This document shows positions 17,321 to 27,818 of a stretch of DNA of 64,000 nucleotides, piece by piece. A program made the position numbers and the translations under genes. The notes beneath the pieces are model-generated. The model did not search any database. It worked only from the letters and a program-made list of their open reading frames with translations, and was not told where the DNA came from. How positions within the stretch are numbered: the first letter of the stretch is position 1; every line of letters starts with the position of its first letter. This DNA is from Thalassomonas haliotis (GTDB taxonomy: Bacteria; Pseudomonadota; Gammaproteobacteria; Enterobacterales; Alteromonadaceae), in assembly GCF_028657945.1 (NCBI RefSeq), contig NZ_CP059693.1:5208001-5272000 (forward strand). Reading direction: 5' to 3'.

Positions 17321-20300
17321 TTAAGCGGCATCATTCACGCTATTCACTACCGCTTGCCTTTTAATTGCCCGGGTTCTAGCCCGCTGACTTTTACGCCTGT
17401 CACGCAGCACCAGCAAACATGGGGTTAATACCAGGGTTAATACCGTGGCAAACGCCAGGCCGCCGGCGACAGCCGTGGCCAGTTGTGTCCACCACTGGGT
17501 TGAAGGCGCGCCGACAACCGCCGTACGTGCGAAAAAGTCGAGATTGACCTGCAACACCATAGGCAATAATCCCAGAATAGTGGTCACTGTGGTCAGGGCC
17601 ACCGGGCGAAGGCGCTGGGCCCCGGTACGTAAAATCGCATCTATGGTATTGTAACCTTCCCTTCTCAGCACGTTATAGGTATCGATAAGCACGATATTAT
17701 TATTGACCACTATGCCCGCCAGAGAAATAACACCAATGCCGCCCATCACTATGCCAAAAGGCTTCTGGGCCAGTAACAGGGCTAAAAAGACCCCGACGGT
17801 AGAGAAGATCACCGCACTGAGAATTAAAAACGCCTGGTAAAAACTGTTGAACTGGGTCACCAGGATGATCGCCATCACAAACAAGGCGATACCAAAAGCT
17901 TTCATTAAAAAGTCCTGGGATTCCTGCTGATCCTGGTTTTGCCCTTTGACATTGATTTCAACACTCGGATCTATGCCCAGGCTTGGAAATGCCTGTTGCA
18001 ACTGCGGCAATTCTTTTATCAGCTGCTTGCCCGGCATCAGGTTCGCCTGCACGGTAACGACACGCTTACCGTCCACCCGGCGGATAGTATCGACTTTTTC
18101 TGCCGCCTTGCGGCTGACAAAACTGCCGATAGGAACCAGGCCTTCATTGGTTTTTAAGCGTAAAGAGTCCAGACGGCTGATATTACGTTTTTCCAGCGGG
18201 TAACGCACCCGGATATCAAGCTCATCATCAACATCATCCGGGCGGTATTCCCCCAGCTTAAGACCGTTGGTTACCATTTGCACCGTAGTCCCCACCAGGG
18301 CGGCATCGGCGCCATAGGTAGCGGCCAGGTTACGGTCAACATCCAGTTGCCATTCGATACCCGGCTTGGAGCCAGAATCTTCGATATCGGTGAAATTCCC
18401 GTTTTCCATCAAGCCCTGGCGGATAAGCGCCACCGACTGCTGCAGCTTCTCGGGAAAACGCGAGCTCAGTTCAATTTTTAAATCTTTGCCGCTTTGCGGG
18501 CCGTCTTCATTTTTCCTGACTTCAATTTCAACCCCCGCCAGGTCTTGGGTGCGCTGGTGGATTTCTGCTATGATGACATCCGCCGGACGCCGGAACTGCC
18601 AGTTGGTAAAGTTCACCTGGAAGCTGCCCACCTGATCATTACCGCCGGTGCGGGTATACAAAGTACGGATTTCCGTCATATCAAGGATGCGCTCTTCTAT
18701 CGACACCATAATGGCATCTTTTTCCTTAATCGACAGGTCGCCGTGGGAGCGCACCACCATAGTGGCGCTATTGGGTTCGATATCCGGGAAGAAAATCGCT
18801 CCAAGCCCCGAATTGCCGTAAAGCATCATCACAGTGATCGCGATGGCAATCGTGCCGAGCACAACTTTCCACGGGTGGTGGATAGCTTTTGTTAACAGGG
18901 CAACATATTTGCCGGTGAAGCCGGTAAGCTTGGTTAAGTCCCCCTGCTCCGCCTGTTTTACCTGTGCCTGCTCGGCGGCGCTGATCACCCTGGCCTTACC
19001 TATCACTGTGCCTAAAGTCGGCACAAAAACCAATGCCATCGCCAGCGATGCCGTTAATACCGCGATCAGGGTAAAGGGCAGATATTTCATAAACTCCCCC
19101 ATCATGCCCGGCCAGAACATCAAGGGAGCAAAAGCGGCCAATGTTGTCGCCGTGGAGGCGATAATGGGCCAGGCCATACGTTTGGCTGCCTGGCCATAGG
19201 CCTCTTTGCGGGGCACCCCTTCATTCATTTGCCGGTCGGCAAATTCCGTCACGACTATGGCGCCGTCCACCAACATGCCCACCGCCATAATCAAACCAAA
19301 CAAGACCACGATATTGACCGTCATACCGGCAATGGCAATCACCAGGATACCGGTAAGGAAAGCACCGGGAATGGCCAACCCCACCAACATGGCGGTACGG
19401 CCGCCCAGGGCGGCAATAACCACAATAACCACCAGCAGCACGGCAGAGAAAACATTGTTTTGCAAATCGGTCAGGGTATCTTTAACGTCCTTGGACTGGT
19501 CGCCGATATAATCCACATTCACCTGCTGTGGCCAGCGCAAACGCTGCTCTTCGATCAGGGCTTTGACCTTATCGACGGTATCGATAATATTTTCACCTGA
19601 GCGTTTTTTCACTTCCAGCGAAATGGAGCGGTCACCGTTTAAGCGCGCGAAGCTGCTGGGATCTTTATAGGCGCGGCGCACTTGTGCGACATCCTGGAAA
19701 GTGATCACCCGATCGCCGGAGGTTTTAATCGGCAACTCCAATAAGTCCTGGATATTTTCAAATACCGAAGGCACCTTAATCGCAAAACGTCCTTTACCGT
19801 TATCCATGGTACCGGCGGGGACTAAGCGGTTATTGCGCTCAACCAGGTTATAGATATCATTTTGATCCAGGCCGTAACTTTCCATCAGCAAAGGATCAAC
19901 GATGATCTCCAGCATATCCTCACGGTCGCCGCCGATATCCACTTCCAGCACTTCCTGCATGCCTTCAATTTTATCTTTGACATCCCGGGCCAGGGTCAAT
20001 AAGCCGCGCTCGGTTACGGGTCCGGATAAGATCACCGTCACCGCCGGCACCTGGTTGGCCATAGTCACTTCATGTACTTCCGGCTCTTCGGTTTCCGAAG
20101 GCAATTTGGCTTTGGCCAGGGTGACTTTATCCCGTACGTCCGCCAGCGCCTCTTTGGGGTCTAAACCGGCAATAAATTCCAGGTTAATGGAGGCATGGCC
20201 TTCGCTGGCATTGGATTTCATTTCCTTGATGCCGGCAATGGACTTTAATTCGTTTTCCATCGGCCGCACCAGCATACGCTCGGCATCTTCCGGTGAAATA

Positions 20301-20461
20301 CCGTCGTGTACGATAGAGACATAAATATTGGGGATAGTAATATCCGGGTTCGATTCCTTGGCGATATTGGCGTAGGTTACCGCCCCGGAGATCAGCAATA
20401 AGACAAAAATCATCAGCACCGAGCGGGTGCGGGCCAAAGCCGCTTCTATGATAGCTAACAT
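17321..20461 (-). CDS. RND efflux transporter permease subunit
   Basis: Inner-membrane proton-driven efflux pump, 1046 residues, the normal length, with 12 predicted helices and two large periplasmic loops. The N-terminus is RND-like (a first membrane helix, then DITIPNIYVSIVHDG). The TM4 motif reads GMLVDGAIVVTEF, so only one Asp of the usual DD pair of AcrB is present. TM10 has NNNIVLIDTYN, with Asp rather than the AcrB Lys position. Such changes occur in other RND subfamilies. Nine nt downstream of the adaptor gene; no outer-membrane channel gene is adjacent. Substrate unknown. Confidence 0.92.
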   Translation of the reverse strand: MLAIIEAALARTRSVLMIFVLLLISGAVTYANIAKESNPDITIPNIYVSIVHDGISPEDAERMLVRPMENELKSIAGIKEMKSNASEGHASINLEFIAGLDPKEALADVRDKVTLAKAKLPSETEEPEVHEVTMANQVPAVTVILSGPVTERGLLTLARDVKDKIEGMQEVLEVDIGGDREDMLEIIVDPLLMESYGLDQNDIYNLVERNNRLVPAGTMDNGKGRFAIKVPSVFENIQDLLELPIKTSGDRVITFQDVAQVRRAYKDPSSFARLNGDRSISLEVKKRSGENIIDTVDKVKALIEEQRLRWPQQVNVDYIGDQSKDVKDTLTDLQNNVFSAVLLVVIVVIAALGGRTAMLVGLAIPGAFLTGILVIAIAGMTVNIVVLFGLIMAVGMLVDGAIVVTEFADRQMNEGVPRKEAYGQAAKRMAWPIIASTATTLAAFAPLMFWPGMMGEFMKYLPFTLIAVLTASLAMALVFVPTLGTVIGKARVISAAEQAQVKQAEQGDLTKLTGFTGKYVALLTKAIHHPWKVVLGTIAIAITVMMLYGNSGLGAIFFPDIEPNSATMVVRSHGDLSIKEKDAIMVSIEERILDMTEIRTLYTRTGGNDQVGSFQVNFTNWQFRRPADVIIAEIHQRTQDLAGVEIEVRKNEDGPQSGKDLKIELSSRFPEKLQQSVALIRQGLMENGNFTDIEDSGSKPGIEWQLDVDRNLAATYGADAALVGTTVQMVTNGLKLGEYRPDDVDDELDIRVRYPLEKRNISRLDSLRLKTNEGLVPIGSFVSRKAAEKVDTIRRVDGKRVVTVQANLMPGKQLIKELPQLQQAFPSLGIDPSVEINVKGQNQDQQESQDFLMKAFGIALFVMAIILVTQFNSFYQAFLILSAVIFSTVGVFLALLLAQKPFGIVMGGIGVISLAGIVVNNNIVLIDTYNVLRREGYNTIDAILRTGAQRLRPVALTTVTTILGLLPMVLQVNLDFFARTAVVGAPSTQWWTQLATAVAGGLAFATVLTLVLTPCLLVLRDRRKSQRARTRAIKRQAVVNSVNDAA

Positions 20462-20470
20462 AAGAACTCC

Positions 20471-21586
20471 CTAGCGCACCTGGGCCTTAACGGCTTCAAC
20501 CTTATCACCGGCACGGACAAAACCCTGCCCTAAGGTAATAATATCTGCCTGCTCACCTAAACCGGATAACCAGATACCGTCGCTTTCGCTTTTGACGATA
20601 TTAATCGGCGTAAACACCACAATATCATCCACCACAGACTTGATGCCGACATTACCGGCTTCATCAAGCGCTAATAACGCGGGGGAAACTTTCACCGCCG
20701 GCAGCTTCTTCATGGCGATGCTCACTTCACTGCTGACACCTGCCAAAGTCTGGTAATCGCTGTTATCCAGGGTAACTTCAATTTTAAAGGTATTGGTGGC
20801 TTCATCGGCAACGCTGGCAATATAACGGATAGTGCCCTGCTTTAATTCCTGCCCCAGCAAACGGACATCGGCTGTTTTACCCGATGTTAAAAAAGGCACC
20901 TGATTTTCTGTGGCATAGGCACGCACCACCAAAGGATCGAGATCGGCGATTACGGCAATATCATCGCCGGAGGCAACATAGTCGCCTACTTCCACCATAC
21001 GGGTATTTAATACGCCGTCAAAAGGCGCGCGAATAACGGTATTTTCGATATCGATTTCCAGACGGGCAATTTCCGCTTTCGCCGCTTCGAGATCGGCAAA
21101 AGTACGGGCAAGATCGGCTTCCCCCTGGTGCCCTTTAGCATGTAATTTTTTTGCTCCCCGGTGTTCAATTTCCCTTTGTTTCAGCAAAGCTTTGCTATGG
21201 GCCAATTGCGCCTTGAGATCGTTCAGGGCAATTTTAACTATCACCTGCCCCTGTTTGACCTGGGAACCGCGCTCGGCAAAAACGGCGGCAATTTTCCCGC
21301 GTACTTCCGCCTTTAACGTGGTAATACGATCCGGCTCGGTACGGCCGTAAAGCTCTATGACTTCGGAAACATTTTCGGCAAAGCGGGTATCGATTTGCAC
21401 CTTAGGGATAATGGCTTCTTTTATACCGGCGCCCATATCCTCTTCCGTGGCCTGTGCAGAGCCCGACAACATGCCCGATAACATCCATAACACTAAAGCT
21501 ACGGCAATTACTACCGCGAAGATATAAGGTCGTTCTGCCAGCCATTGACGACGGCCACTTGCCATGTTGTTCATATTATTTCCCAA
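20471..21586 (-). CDS. RND efflux periplasmic adaptor subunit
   Basis: Membrane-fusion protein of 371 residues that links the RND pump to an outer-membrane channel. One N-terminal membrane anchor (about 18-40), then barrel-sandwich/lipoyl halves (KAEVRGKIAAVFAERGSQVKQGQ near 100; ENTVIRAPFDGVLNTRMVEVGDYV near 185) flanking a coiled-coil hairpin (about 128-180). A beta-barrel domain follows. First gene of the two-gene efflux operon. Confidence 0.92.
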   Translation of the reverse strand: MGNNMNNMASGRRQWLAERPYIFAVVIAVALVLWMLSGMLSGSAQATEEDMGAGIKEAIIPKVQIDTRFAENVSEVIELYGRTEPDRITTLKAEVRGKIAAVFAERGSQVKQGQVIVKIALNDLKAQLAHSKALLKQREIEHRGAKKLHAKGHQGEADLARTFADLEAAKAEIARLEIDIENTVIRAPFDGVLNTRMVEVGDYVASGDDIAVIADLDPLVVRAYATENQVPFLTSGKTADVRLLGQELKQGTIRYIASVADEATNTFKIEVTLDNSDYQTLAGVSSEVSIAMKKLPAVKVSPALLALDEAGNVGIKSVVDDIVVFTPINIVKSESDGIWLSGLGEQADIITLGQGFVRAGDKVEAVKAQVR

Positions 21587-21791
21587 GCGCTAGGTTAATT
21601 TAAGAGAGTTAACGGCGGTTATTATATCGTCTAGACGCGAGAATTAGTGTAAAAAATTGTTAGAGAATGATACGAATATCAGCAAAAGGAAAAAACAGGG
21701 GAAAAATGCTGTCAGGGGGCTTTAAAATGCAGGGTGAAATTTACATCAAGGACACAGACAGTAAATGCCCGCGCCCTTTATAACACCAGGA

Positions 21792-22133
21792 CTAGATCGA
21801 GAATGACGATCCACAGCCGCAGGTGGTAGAGGCATTGGGATTGTTGATCAAAAACCGGCTGCCTTCAAGGCCTTCGGTATAATCAACTTCACCGCCGACC
21901 AGGTACTGTAAACTCATGGGATCTACCACCATAGTGACACCATTTTTTTCTATGGTCATATCACCGTCATTGACTTTCTCGTCAAAGGTAAAACCGTATT
22001 GAAAACCAGAACATCCGCCCCCGGTAACATACACCCGTAATTTCAGCTGGGGATTTTCTTCCTCGGTGATCAAAGTCATCACTTTATTGGCCGCAGCATC
22101 GGTAAATTGAATAGGCAGTTCAGGGTTTGACAT
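21792..22133 (-). CDS. erpA: Iron-sulfur cluster insertion protein ErpA
   Basis: A-type Fe-S carrier of 113 residues that delivers clusters to apo-proteins, including IspG. The three conserved cysteines are in [11 protein letters not shown] and in the C-terminal CGCGSSFSI. The segment [25 protein letters not shown] is typical of ErpA rather than IscA. Monocistronic by spacing. Confidence 0.96.
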   Translation of the reverse strand: MSNPELPIQFTDAAANKVMTLITEEENPQLKLRVYVTGGGCSGFQYGFTFDEKVNDGDMTIEKNGVTMVVDPMSLQYLVGGEVDYTEGLEGSRFLINNPNASTTCGCGSSFSI

Positions 22134-22188
22134 GTATCTTTCTTCGCACTAGAGAGTTTAAAAGCCAATTATCTTAAACCTGACCTCT

Positions 22189-22944
22189 TTAATCAAGTAT
22201 TAGTGTCGAAGTTTGTAGATCATTTTTAACTATCATAGGCCAGGGATAGCTTTCATCCAGGCGGCGGTATTTTTGCCACTTGCCTTTGGGCAGGATAGCG
22301 GCCACCTCAACTTTTTCGGGAATAAAAGCTTGTGGCAAGGTAAATTCCCCTTCAATCACCTGGAAATATTGAAAACTGAATTTTAAGTCTTCCCGCTTTA
22401 AAGTCGAAATATCGGCAAGTTTTATTTCACTGGGTTTATTGTTTAAGCTGCCGCTTAAGACCAGTTCGACAAACCCTTTGGCATAACGTTTTTTCAGTAC
22501 CTGCTGCACCAGCACTACCTGGAAGCGATAATGGTTCGGGCTTTCGGTGGCCGTTACTGAGACCTGATCTATCACCAGGCCGTCCGCCTGTTTCTCCGGC
22601 GCCATCACTTTTTCATAAAACGCCAACTCCTTTTTCAGCTGGTAATGTTTTTCTCCCATTTGCTTGAGGCTGTTCTGGGTGCCCTGGTTCGCCAGCCGTT
22701 CAAAGGCAAGCTCGGCTTCCAGGGTATTTATCTGGCGTATATATTCTACCTGGCGGGCATAATAATCATCCAGGCGGGCTTTTTGCTGATCCAGGGTTTG
22801 TACCTGAAAGCTATGAAAACGGTTGCCGAGACGATAACCGCAATAGACACAGAGACCGACGACGGCCAGGATCAGGATTGTCAGGCGAAACGGCCCCAGG
22901 CGCCCCGGTATAGTGTTAAAATTATTCTTTGCTAACCAGTTCAT
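22189..22944 (-). CDS. DUF6776-like membrane-anchored protein
   Basis: Unknown function, 251 residues. One membrane helix (about 21-41), then a coiled coil (about 50-115, YVRQINTLEAEL-like heptads) and a C-terminal beta-rich domain. The sequence resembles the DUF6776 family found beside erpA/hemL in other gammaproteobacteria; this family name is from memory. It lies upstream of erpA on the same strand and divergent from the ClC channel gene. Confidence 0.7.
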   Translation of the reverse strand: MNWLAKNNFNTIPGRLGPFRLTILILAVVGLCVYCGYRLGNRFHSFQVQTLDQQKARLDDYYARQVEYIRQINTLEAELAFERLANQGTQNSLKQMGEKHYQLKKELAFYEKVMAPEKQADGLVIDQVSVTATESPNHYRFQVVLVQQVLKKRYAKGFVELVLSGSLNNKPSEIKLADISTLKREDLKFSFQYFQVIEGEFTLPQAFIPEKVEVAAILPKGKWQKYRRLDESYPWPMIVKNDLQTSTLILD

Positions 22945-22984
22945 TTGTAAAGTATTATATATCCTACAACTAATAAGGGGTTAT

Positions 22985-24709
22985 GTGACGATATCGGATA
23001 TAAGATCGTCTTTTTTGTTTATGGTATCAGCTGCTTCCCTCAGAAAAAGACTGGCCTTGCCGAAAACGTCCTGGCAGTTATGCCTGTTGGCCATTATTGG
23101 CGGCGCTGTCTCCGCACTGCTGGTGATAGTGTTTACCCTGAGCATAGATCTGCTCCAGCAGTTTTACCTAACAAAACTTGGTGACTATACCAGTTTAAGC
23201 GGCATAAGTCGTTTGCTATTACCAATAATCGGCGTCTGCGGCATTTTGCTGTTTGCCTGGTTAACCGGATACCACTACCTCAGGGCCGGCATTCCTTTTG
23301 TTTTGCACCGGCTGAAAATATCCTACGGCATCATCCCGTTAAAAAATACCCTGAACCAGTTTGTCGGCGGCGTGATCGCCCTGTCCACCGGATTTTCCCT
23401 CGGCAAGGAAGGCCCGGCGGTACACCTTGGCGCCGCCTGTTGCGGTTATCTCGGCAGTAAATTATACCTGCCTTTTAACAGTATCCGAACCTTGTCCGCC
23501 TGCGGCGTTGCCGCCGGTATTGCCGCCTGTTTTAATACCCCGGTGGCCGCGGTAATTTTCGTTATGGAAGTCATATTACGGGAATACAAGGTACATATGT
23601 TTATTCCCGTAATGCTCTCCGCCATCGTCGGCTCCATGATCACCCGCAGCTTTTTGGGCCAAAGCCATGGCCTGGAATTCTTTACCAATGTTTCTTTCGG
23701 CCCCGAGCATTATCTGCCGCTGATCTTATTGGGGGTTTTACTCGGCTGCCTGGCCTCCATCTTTAATCACCAGCTGGTGTTGATCATCAAATATTTTCAG
23801 CGCTGGCATATTATTACCCGCTTGCTGATAGCGGGAGTTATTACCGGCACCCTGGGCTATTTTGCCCCTTATGCCATGGGCATAGACAGCAGCGCCATCT
23901 CCTTTACCCTGGCCAACCAGGATCAGCTGTCGGTTTTGCTGTTATTATTGCTGGCAAAGTTTTTGATGACGATATTTGCCATCGGCTTAGGCGTGCCCGG
24001 CGGTATTATCGGCCCTATTCTCGGCATAGGCGCCATCGCAGGTACCTGTTCCGCCCTGGTGATTATGCAGCTGTTACCCGGGGAATATGCCGGCAGTGAT
24101 TTTGCCCTGATGGGCATGGCAGGCTTTATGGCCGCCACCTTAAATGCACCGTTAGCGGCGCTGCTGGCGGTGGTCGAACTTTCCAACCAGGTAGAGCTTA
24201 TTATCCCGGCCATGCTGTCGATCGCCAGCTCCTGTTTGATCGCCGGGCAATTTTTTAAAAACCGTTCGGTATTTTTGATGCAACTGGATGTACAACAACT
24301 CAGCTACCGCAAACCGCCGATTGAAAGTTCCCTGCAAAAAATAGGCGTGGCCGGCGCCATGAGAACCGAGTTCAGCTTGCTGGAAAGCCCCTCGCCACAG
24401 GAAATTGCCCAGGTATTAACGTCAGCAGATAACCAGGCACTGGTTATCAAAAAATCGCGACAAAACGCAAACGAATATTATTTCACTGAATTTAATACCC
24501 TAAATCAAGAACCCGCGGCGGAAACCGTGATAAAACATAAAATGATGCCGCTTTCGAGCCAGGAAACCTTAGCCGAGGCTTACCTGGCCCTGGGGGAAGC
24601 TCGTTGCGGCGCCGTTTATATCTATCACAGGGACCCGGACACTATCCTGGGCATTATTACCTTTGAACAAATTCGCCGTTATCTATTAGAAGGAAAACTG
24701 AGTTCATGA
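22985..24709 (+). CDS. ClC-type chloride channel/antiporter
   Basis: ClC-family anion transporter of about 574 residues. GTG 22985 is chosen as start because AAGGGG lies 5 nt upstream. The frame also opens earlier (22913, overlapping the divergent gene), and ATG 23021 is possible. Selectivity motifs are visible: GKEGPAVHLG (GxEGP type), GAGIP-like RAGIPFVLHR, and GVPGGIIGPILGIGA (GxFxP type). After the last helix, a cytoplasmic tail of about 140 residues contains a CBS-like stretch (LSSQETLAEAYLALGEAR ... ILGIITFEQIRRYL). The end overlaps the hemJ start by 4 nt. Confidence 0.9.
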   Translation: MTISDIRSSFLFMVSAASLRKRLALPKTSWQLCLLAIIGGAVSALLVIVFTLSIDLLQQFYLTKLGDYTSLSGISRLLLPIIGVCGILLFAWLTGYHYLRAGIPFVLHRLKISYGIIPLKNTLNQFVGGVIALSTGFSLGKEGPAVHLGAACCGYLGSKLYLPFNSIRTLSACGVAAGIAACFNTPVAAVIFVMEVILREYKVHMFIPVMLSAIVGSMITRSFLGQSHGLEFFTNVSFGPEHYLPLILLGVLLGCLASIFNHQLVLIIKYFQRWHIITRLLIAGVITGTLGYFAPYAMGIDSSAISFTLANQDQLSVLLLLLLAKFLMTIFAIGLGVPGGIIGPILGIGAIAGTCSALVIMQLLPGEYAGSDFALMGMAGFMAATLNAPLAALLAVVELSNQVELIIPAMLSIASSCLIAGQFFKNRSVFLMQLDVQQLSYRKPPIESSLQKIGVAGAMRTEFSLLESPSPQEIAQVLTSADNQALVIKKSRQNANEYYFTEFNTLNQEPAAETVIKHKMMPLSSQETLAEAYLALGEARCGAVYIYHRDPDTILGIITFEQIRRYLLEGKLSS

Positions 24710-25137
24710 CAAGTCTACTCTGGTTAAAAGCATTTCACGTGATTTTTATGGTGGCCTGGTTTGCCGGGATTTTTTACCTGCCGCGGCTGTTTGTTAACCA
24801 TGCCGAAACAGACAATAAGGACATCAGCGAGCACTTTAAAGGCATGGAACGCAGGTTGCTTTACTTCGTCACCCCGTTTGCCATTTTCACTATTCTGTTG
24901 GGTTTGGCCATGATTTATATCTATGGCTACGAATGGTTCGTGCAGTCGAAATGGCTGCACATCAAAATCACCCTGGTCATTTTCCTGGTGGCTTATCATC
25001 TTTATTGCTTTAAGCTGGTAAAAGTTTTTCGCCAAGATAAAAATACCCGCTCCGGCAAGTTTTACCGCCTCTTTAATGAAATTCCGGTATTGATCTTATT
25101 TGCGGTGATTATCCTGGCCTATGTAAAACCTTTTTAG
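24706..25137 (+). CDS. hemJ: Protoporphyrinogen IX oxidase HemJ
   Basis: Heme-pathway membrane enzyme of 143 residues with four predicted helices, converting protoporphyrinogen IX to protoporphyrin IX. The start LLWLKAFHVIFMVAWFAGIF carries the conserved His of the family. A second conserved segment is KWLHIKITLVIFLVAYH. The start overlaps the ClC stop by 4 nt, so translation is likely coupled. hemL lies 1.3 kb downstream. Confidence 0.9.
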   Translation: MTSLLWLKAFHVIFMVAWFAGIFYLPRLFVNHAETDNKDISEHFKGMERRLLYFVTPFAIFTILLGLAMIYIYGYEWFVQSKWLHIKITLVIFLVAYHLYCFKLVKVFRQDKNTRSGKFYRLFNEIPVLILFAVIILAYVKPF

Positions 25138-25172
25138 CGTCTTTATTGCCTCTTAGTTACCGCTTACTTACC

Positions 25173-25200
25173 TTCCCGCACCGACGCTCAGGTGCGGGAA
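25173..25200 (+). terminator. Hairpin downstream of hemJ
   Basis: Perfect 10-bp stem TTCCCGCACC / GGTGCGGGAA with an 8-nt loop, 35 bp after hemJ. No T-tract follows, so it may be a weak terminator. The rest of 25201-25461 is the pyrB leader, containing TATATGCTATATT as a possible -10 region near 25363. No other signal was recognised. Confidence 0.5.
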
Positions 25201-25461
25201 AATTGCTTACCGAAATTCCCTTATTCCCCGGAACAATTTCTTTTTCCTGCGGTCCAACTGCCAAATCCTGCGCCAACCAATAAAAGCCGTTTTTATGATC
25301 CAGCTCTGCTTGTGCCGATATTTTCACCCGCCATTCGATTATAAATTTTCAACTTTGCACATATATGCTATATTCCTGCGGCAATTTACCGGTGAACGTT
25401 AATAGATCTCCGGAAAACCTTAACCATGAAACACTAAGTTCACTCGCTCAGGTAACCCGTT

Positions 25462-26472
25462 ATGATGAAGTTTCAAGGCAGCCATATCCTTTCCGTATCT
25501 CAGTTTGATCGGGATGCTATTTCCAGAATATTAGAAGTTTCTGCCCGGATGGCCCCTTACGCCGCCCGGAAAAAACGCTGCCACGTGCTCGATGGCGCCA
25601 TTTTAAATAATCTTTTTTTTGAACCCAGTACCCGTACCCGGGTCAGTTTCGGCACCGCCTTTAACTTACTCGGCGGTTATGTCCGGGAAACCGTGGGCGA
25701 AGAAAATTCTTCGTTAAGCAAAGGGGAATCCCTGTTTGATACCGCCCAGGTACTGAGCGGTTATTCCGATGTTATCGCCATGCGTCACCCGAAAATTCTT
25801 TCCGTGGAGGAGTTTTCCAAGGGCAGTACCGTGCCGGTGATCAACGGCGGCGACGGCGCCAACGAACACCCGACCCAGGCCTTGCTGGATTTGTTTACCA
25901 TAGAGTCTGAAATGGCCCCTTTCGGCAAGGGCCTCGACGGTCTCAATATCGTGCTGATGGGCGATCTTAAACACGGCCGCACTGTACATTCATTGTCGAA
26001 ATTACTCAGCCTGTATAACAAGCTTAAAATCACCCTGGTCTCCCCCAAGGCCCTGCAAATGCCGGATAATGTCATCTCTATCCTTAGCAACGCCGGCCAC
26101 AGGATTGAAATTACCGATGAACTGGGCGCTAACCTCGCCTGCGATGTGATTTATCAAACCCGGATCCAGCAGGAAAGGTTTGCCAATAAAGAAGAAGCCG
26201 ATTTATACCGCGGACATTTCAGCCTGAACAAACAGGTTTACCAGCAATACTGTAAAGAAAATACCGTGATCATGCACCCGCTGCCCAGAGACTCACGTCC
26301 GGAAGCCAATGAACTGGATGTCGACTTAGATGGTATGCAAAACCTGGCAATTTTCCGCCAGGCACAAAACGGCGTCCTGGTACGCATGGCATTATTTGCA
26401 CTGACCCTGGGCGTGGAAGACAAATTAAGTGAATTTGAACAACCGGTTCACTGGTACACAAACAAAAATTAA
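25462..26472 (+). CDS. pyrB: Aspartate carbamoyltransferase
   Basis: Catalyses carbamoyl-phosphate + aspartate to carbamoyl-aspartate in pyrimidine synthesis, 336 residues. Carbamoyl-phosphate loop FEPSTRTR at 53-60 (STRT 55-58), NGGDGANEHPTQALLDLF near 140 and HPLPRDSRPEANELD near 275 are all conserved. No pyrI regulatory-subunit gene is adjacent, unlike E. coli pyrBI. The next gene is hemL, 12 nt downstream. An ATG pair opens the gene (Met-Met). Confidence 0.95.
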   Translation: MMKFQGSHILSVSQFDRDAISRILEVSARMAPYAARKKRCHVLDGAILNNLFFEPSTRTRVSFGTAFNLLGGYVRETVGEENSSLSKGESLFDTAQVLSGYSDVIAMRHPKILSVEEFSKGSTVPVINGGDGANEHPTQALLDLFTIESEMAPFGKGLDGLNIVLMGDLKHGRTVHSLSKLLSLYNKLKITLVSPKALQMPDNVISILSNAGHRIEITDELGANLACDVIYQTRIQQERFANKEEADLYRGHFSLNKQVYQQYCKENTVIMHPLPRDSRPEANELDVDLDGMQNLAIFRQAQNGVLVRMALFALTLGVEDKLSEFEQPVHWYTNKN

Positions 26473-26484
26473 AGCGAAATTATT

Positions 26485-27765
26485 ATGCAAAAATCTCAAC
26501 AATTATTTGAAAATGCAAAAAATATCATTCCCGGTGGCGTAAATTCACCGGTGCGTGCCTTTAATGGTGTCGGTGGTACCCCATGCTTTATTAAGCGCGC
26601 CGAAGGCGCCTATATTTATGATGCCGATGACAAGGCCTATATCGATTATGTCGGCTCCTGGGGGCCGATGATCTTGGGCCACAACCATCCGGCCATCCGT
26701 GAAGCCGTGATCGAAACCGCACAAAACGGCTTAAGCTTCGGTGCCCCCACCGAGCTGGAAATTACCATGGCGGAAAAAGTCCGTGAACTGGTACCGTCAA
26801 TGGAATCCCTGCGTATGGTCAGTTCAGGCACAGAAGCCACCATGAGCGCCATCCGTTTGGCCCGAGGTTATACCGGCCGGGATAAAATCCTGAAATTTGA
26901 AGGTTGCTACCACGGCCATGCCGATTCCTTGCTGGTAAAAGCAGGCTCTGGCGCCTTAACTATGGGTGTGCCGAATTCTCCCGGCATCCCGGAAGATTTT
27001 GCCAAACATACCTTAACCGTCAGCTACAACAAGCTCGATGAAGTAAAAGCCATGTTCGAAGCGCTAGGCCAGGAAATCGCCTGTATTATCGTCGAGCCGG
27101 TTGCCGGCAACATGAACTGCATCCCGCCGGTGGAAGGTTTCCTTGAAGGCTTACGCGAGATTTGCGACCAGTACGGCAGCGTATTGATTTTTGATGAAGT
27201 AATGACAGGTTTTCGCGTTGCCTTAGGCGGCGCCCAGGCGTTTTACAATATCACCCCGGACCTGACCACTTTAGGCAAAGTGATCGGCGGCGGCATGCCG
27301 GTTGGCGCCTTTGGCGGCAAAAAAGCCATTATGGATTATATCGCCCCGGTAGGCCCGGTTTACCAGGCAGGTACTTTGTCCGGCAACCCAATTGCGATGG
27401 CTGCAGGCCTGGCGTCATTAAATGAGTTGTCGCAGGGTGATAAACACCAGCAACTGGCCAACGCCACAGAAAAACTGGCAATGGGCTTTAAAGCGGCGGC
27501 AGAGCGTAACGGCGTTTCCTTGAGTATTAATTATGCCGGCGCCATGTTCGGTTTCTTCTTCACCGACGAAGAGCAGATCACTACCTATGAGCAGGCCACT
27601 AACTGTGACGGTGAAAAATTCAAACGTTTCTTCCACCTGATGTTAGAGCAAGGGGTTTACCTGGCCCCTTCAGCGTTTGAAGCCAGCTTCTTGTCTACCG
27701 CCCATACAGAGGAAATTCTGGATAAAACCCTGGAAGCAGCAGACAAGTGTTTCGCTCAATTATAA
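26485..27765 (+). CDS. hemL: Glutamate-1-semialdehyde 2,1-aminomutase
   Basis: PLP enzyme of the C5 heme pathway making 5-aminolevulinate, 426 residues, normal length. The Schiff-base lysine is K265 in [31 protein letters not shown] and [16 protein letters not shown] are also diagnostic. Twelve nt after pyrB, probably cotranscribed, and followed by an intrinsic terminator. Confidence 0.97.
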   Translation: MQKSQQLFENAKNIIPGGVNSPVRAFNGVGGTPCFIKRAEGAYIYDADDKAYIDYVGSWGPMILGHNHPAIREAVIETAQNGLSFGAPTELEITMAEKVRELVPSMESLRMVSSGTEATMSAIRLARGYTGRDKILKFEGCYHGHADSLLVKAGSGALTMGVPNSPGIPEDFAKHTLTVSYNKLDEVKAMFEALGQEIACIIVEPVAGNMNCIPPVEGFLEGLREICDQYGSVLIFDEVMTGFRVALGGAQAFYNITPDLTTLGKVIGGGMPVGAFGGKKAIMDYIAPVGPVYQAGTLSGNPIAMAAGLASLNELSQGDKHQQLANATEKLAMGFKAAAERNGVSLSINYAGAMFGFFFTDEEQITTYEQATNCDGEKFKRFFHLMLEQGVYLAPSAFEASFLSTAHTEEILDKTLEAADKCFAQL

Positions 27766-27785
27766 GCCTCTTGGCTTAACCCTTT

Positions 27786-27818
27786 AAAAAGGCAGACTAA
27801 TGAAGAGTTTGCCTTTTT
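27786..27818 (+). terminator. Intrinsic terminator after hemL
   Basis: AAAAAGGCA / TGCCTTTTT inverted repeat with a 15-nt loop followed by TATC, 20 bp after the hemL stop. Confidence 0.7.

Noticed and set aside
22913-22984. Upstream extension of the ClC channel gene
   Set aside because: It overlaps the divergent DUF6776-like gene and has no SD, while GTG 22985 has AAGGGG at a correct distance.
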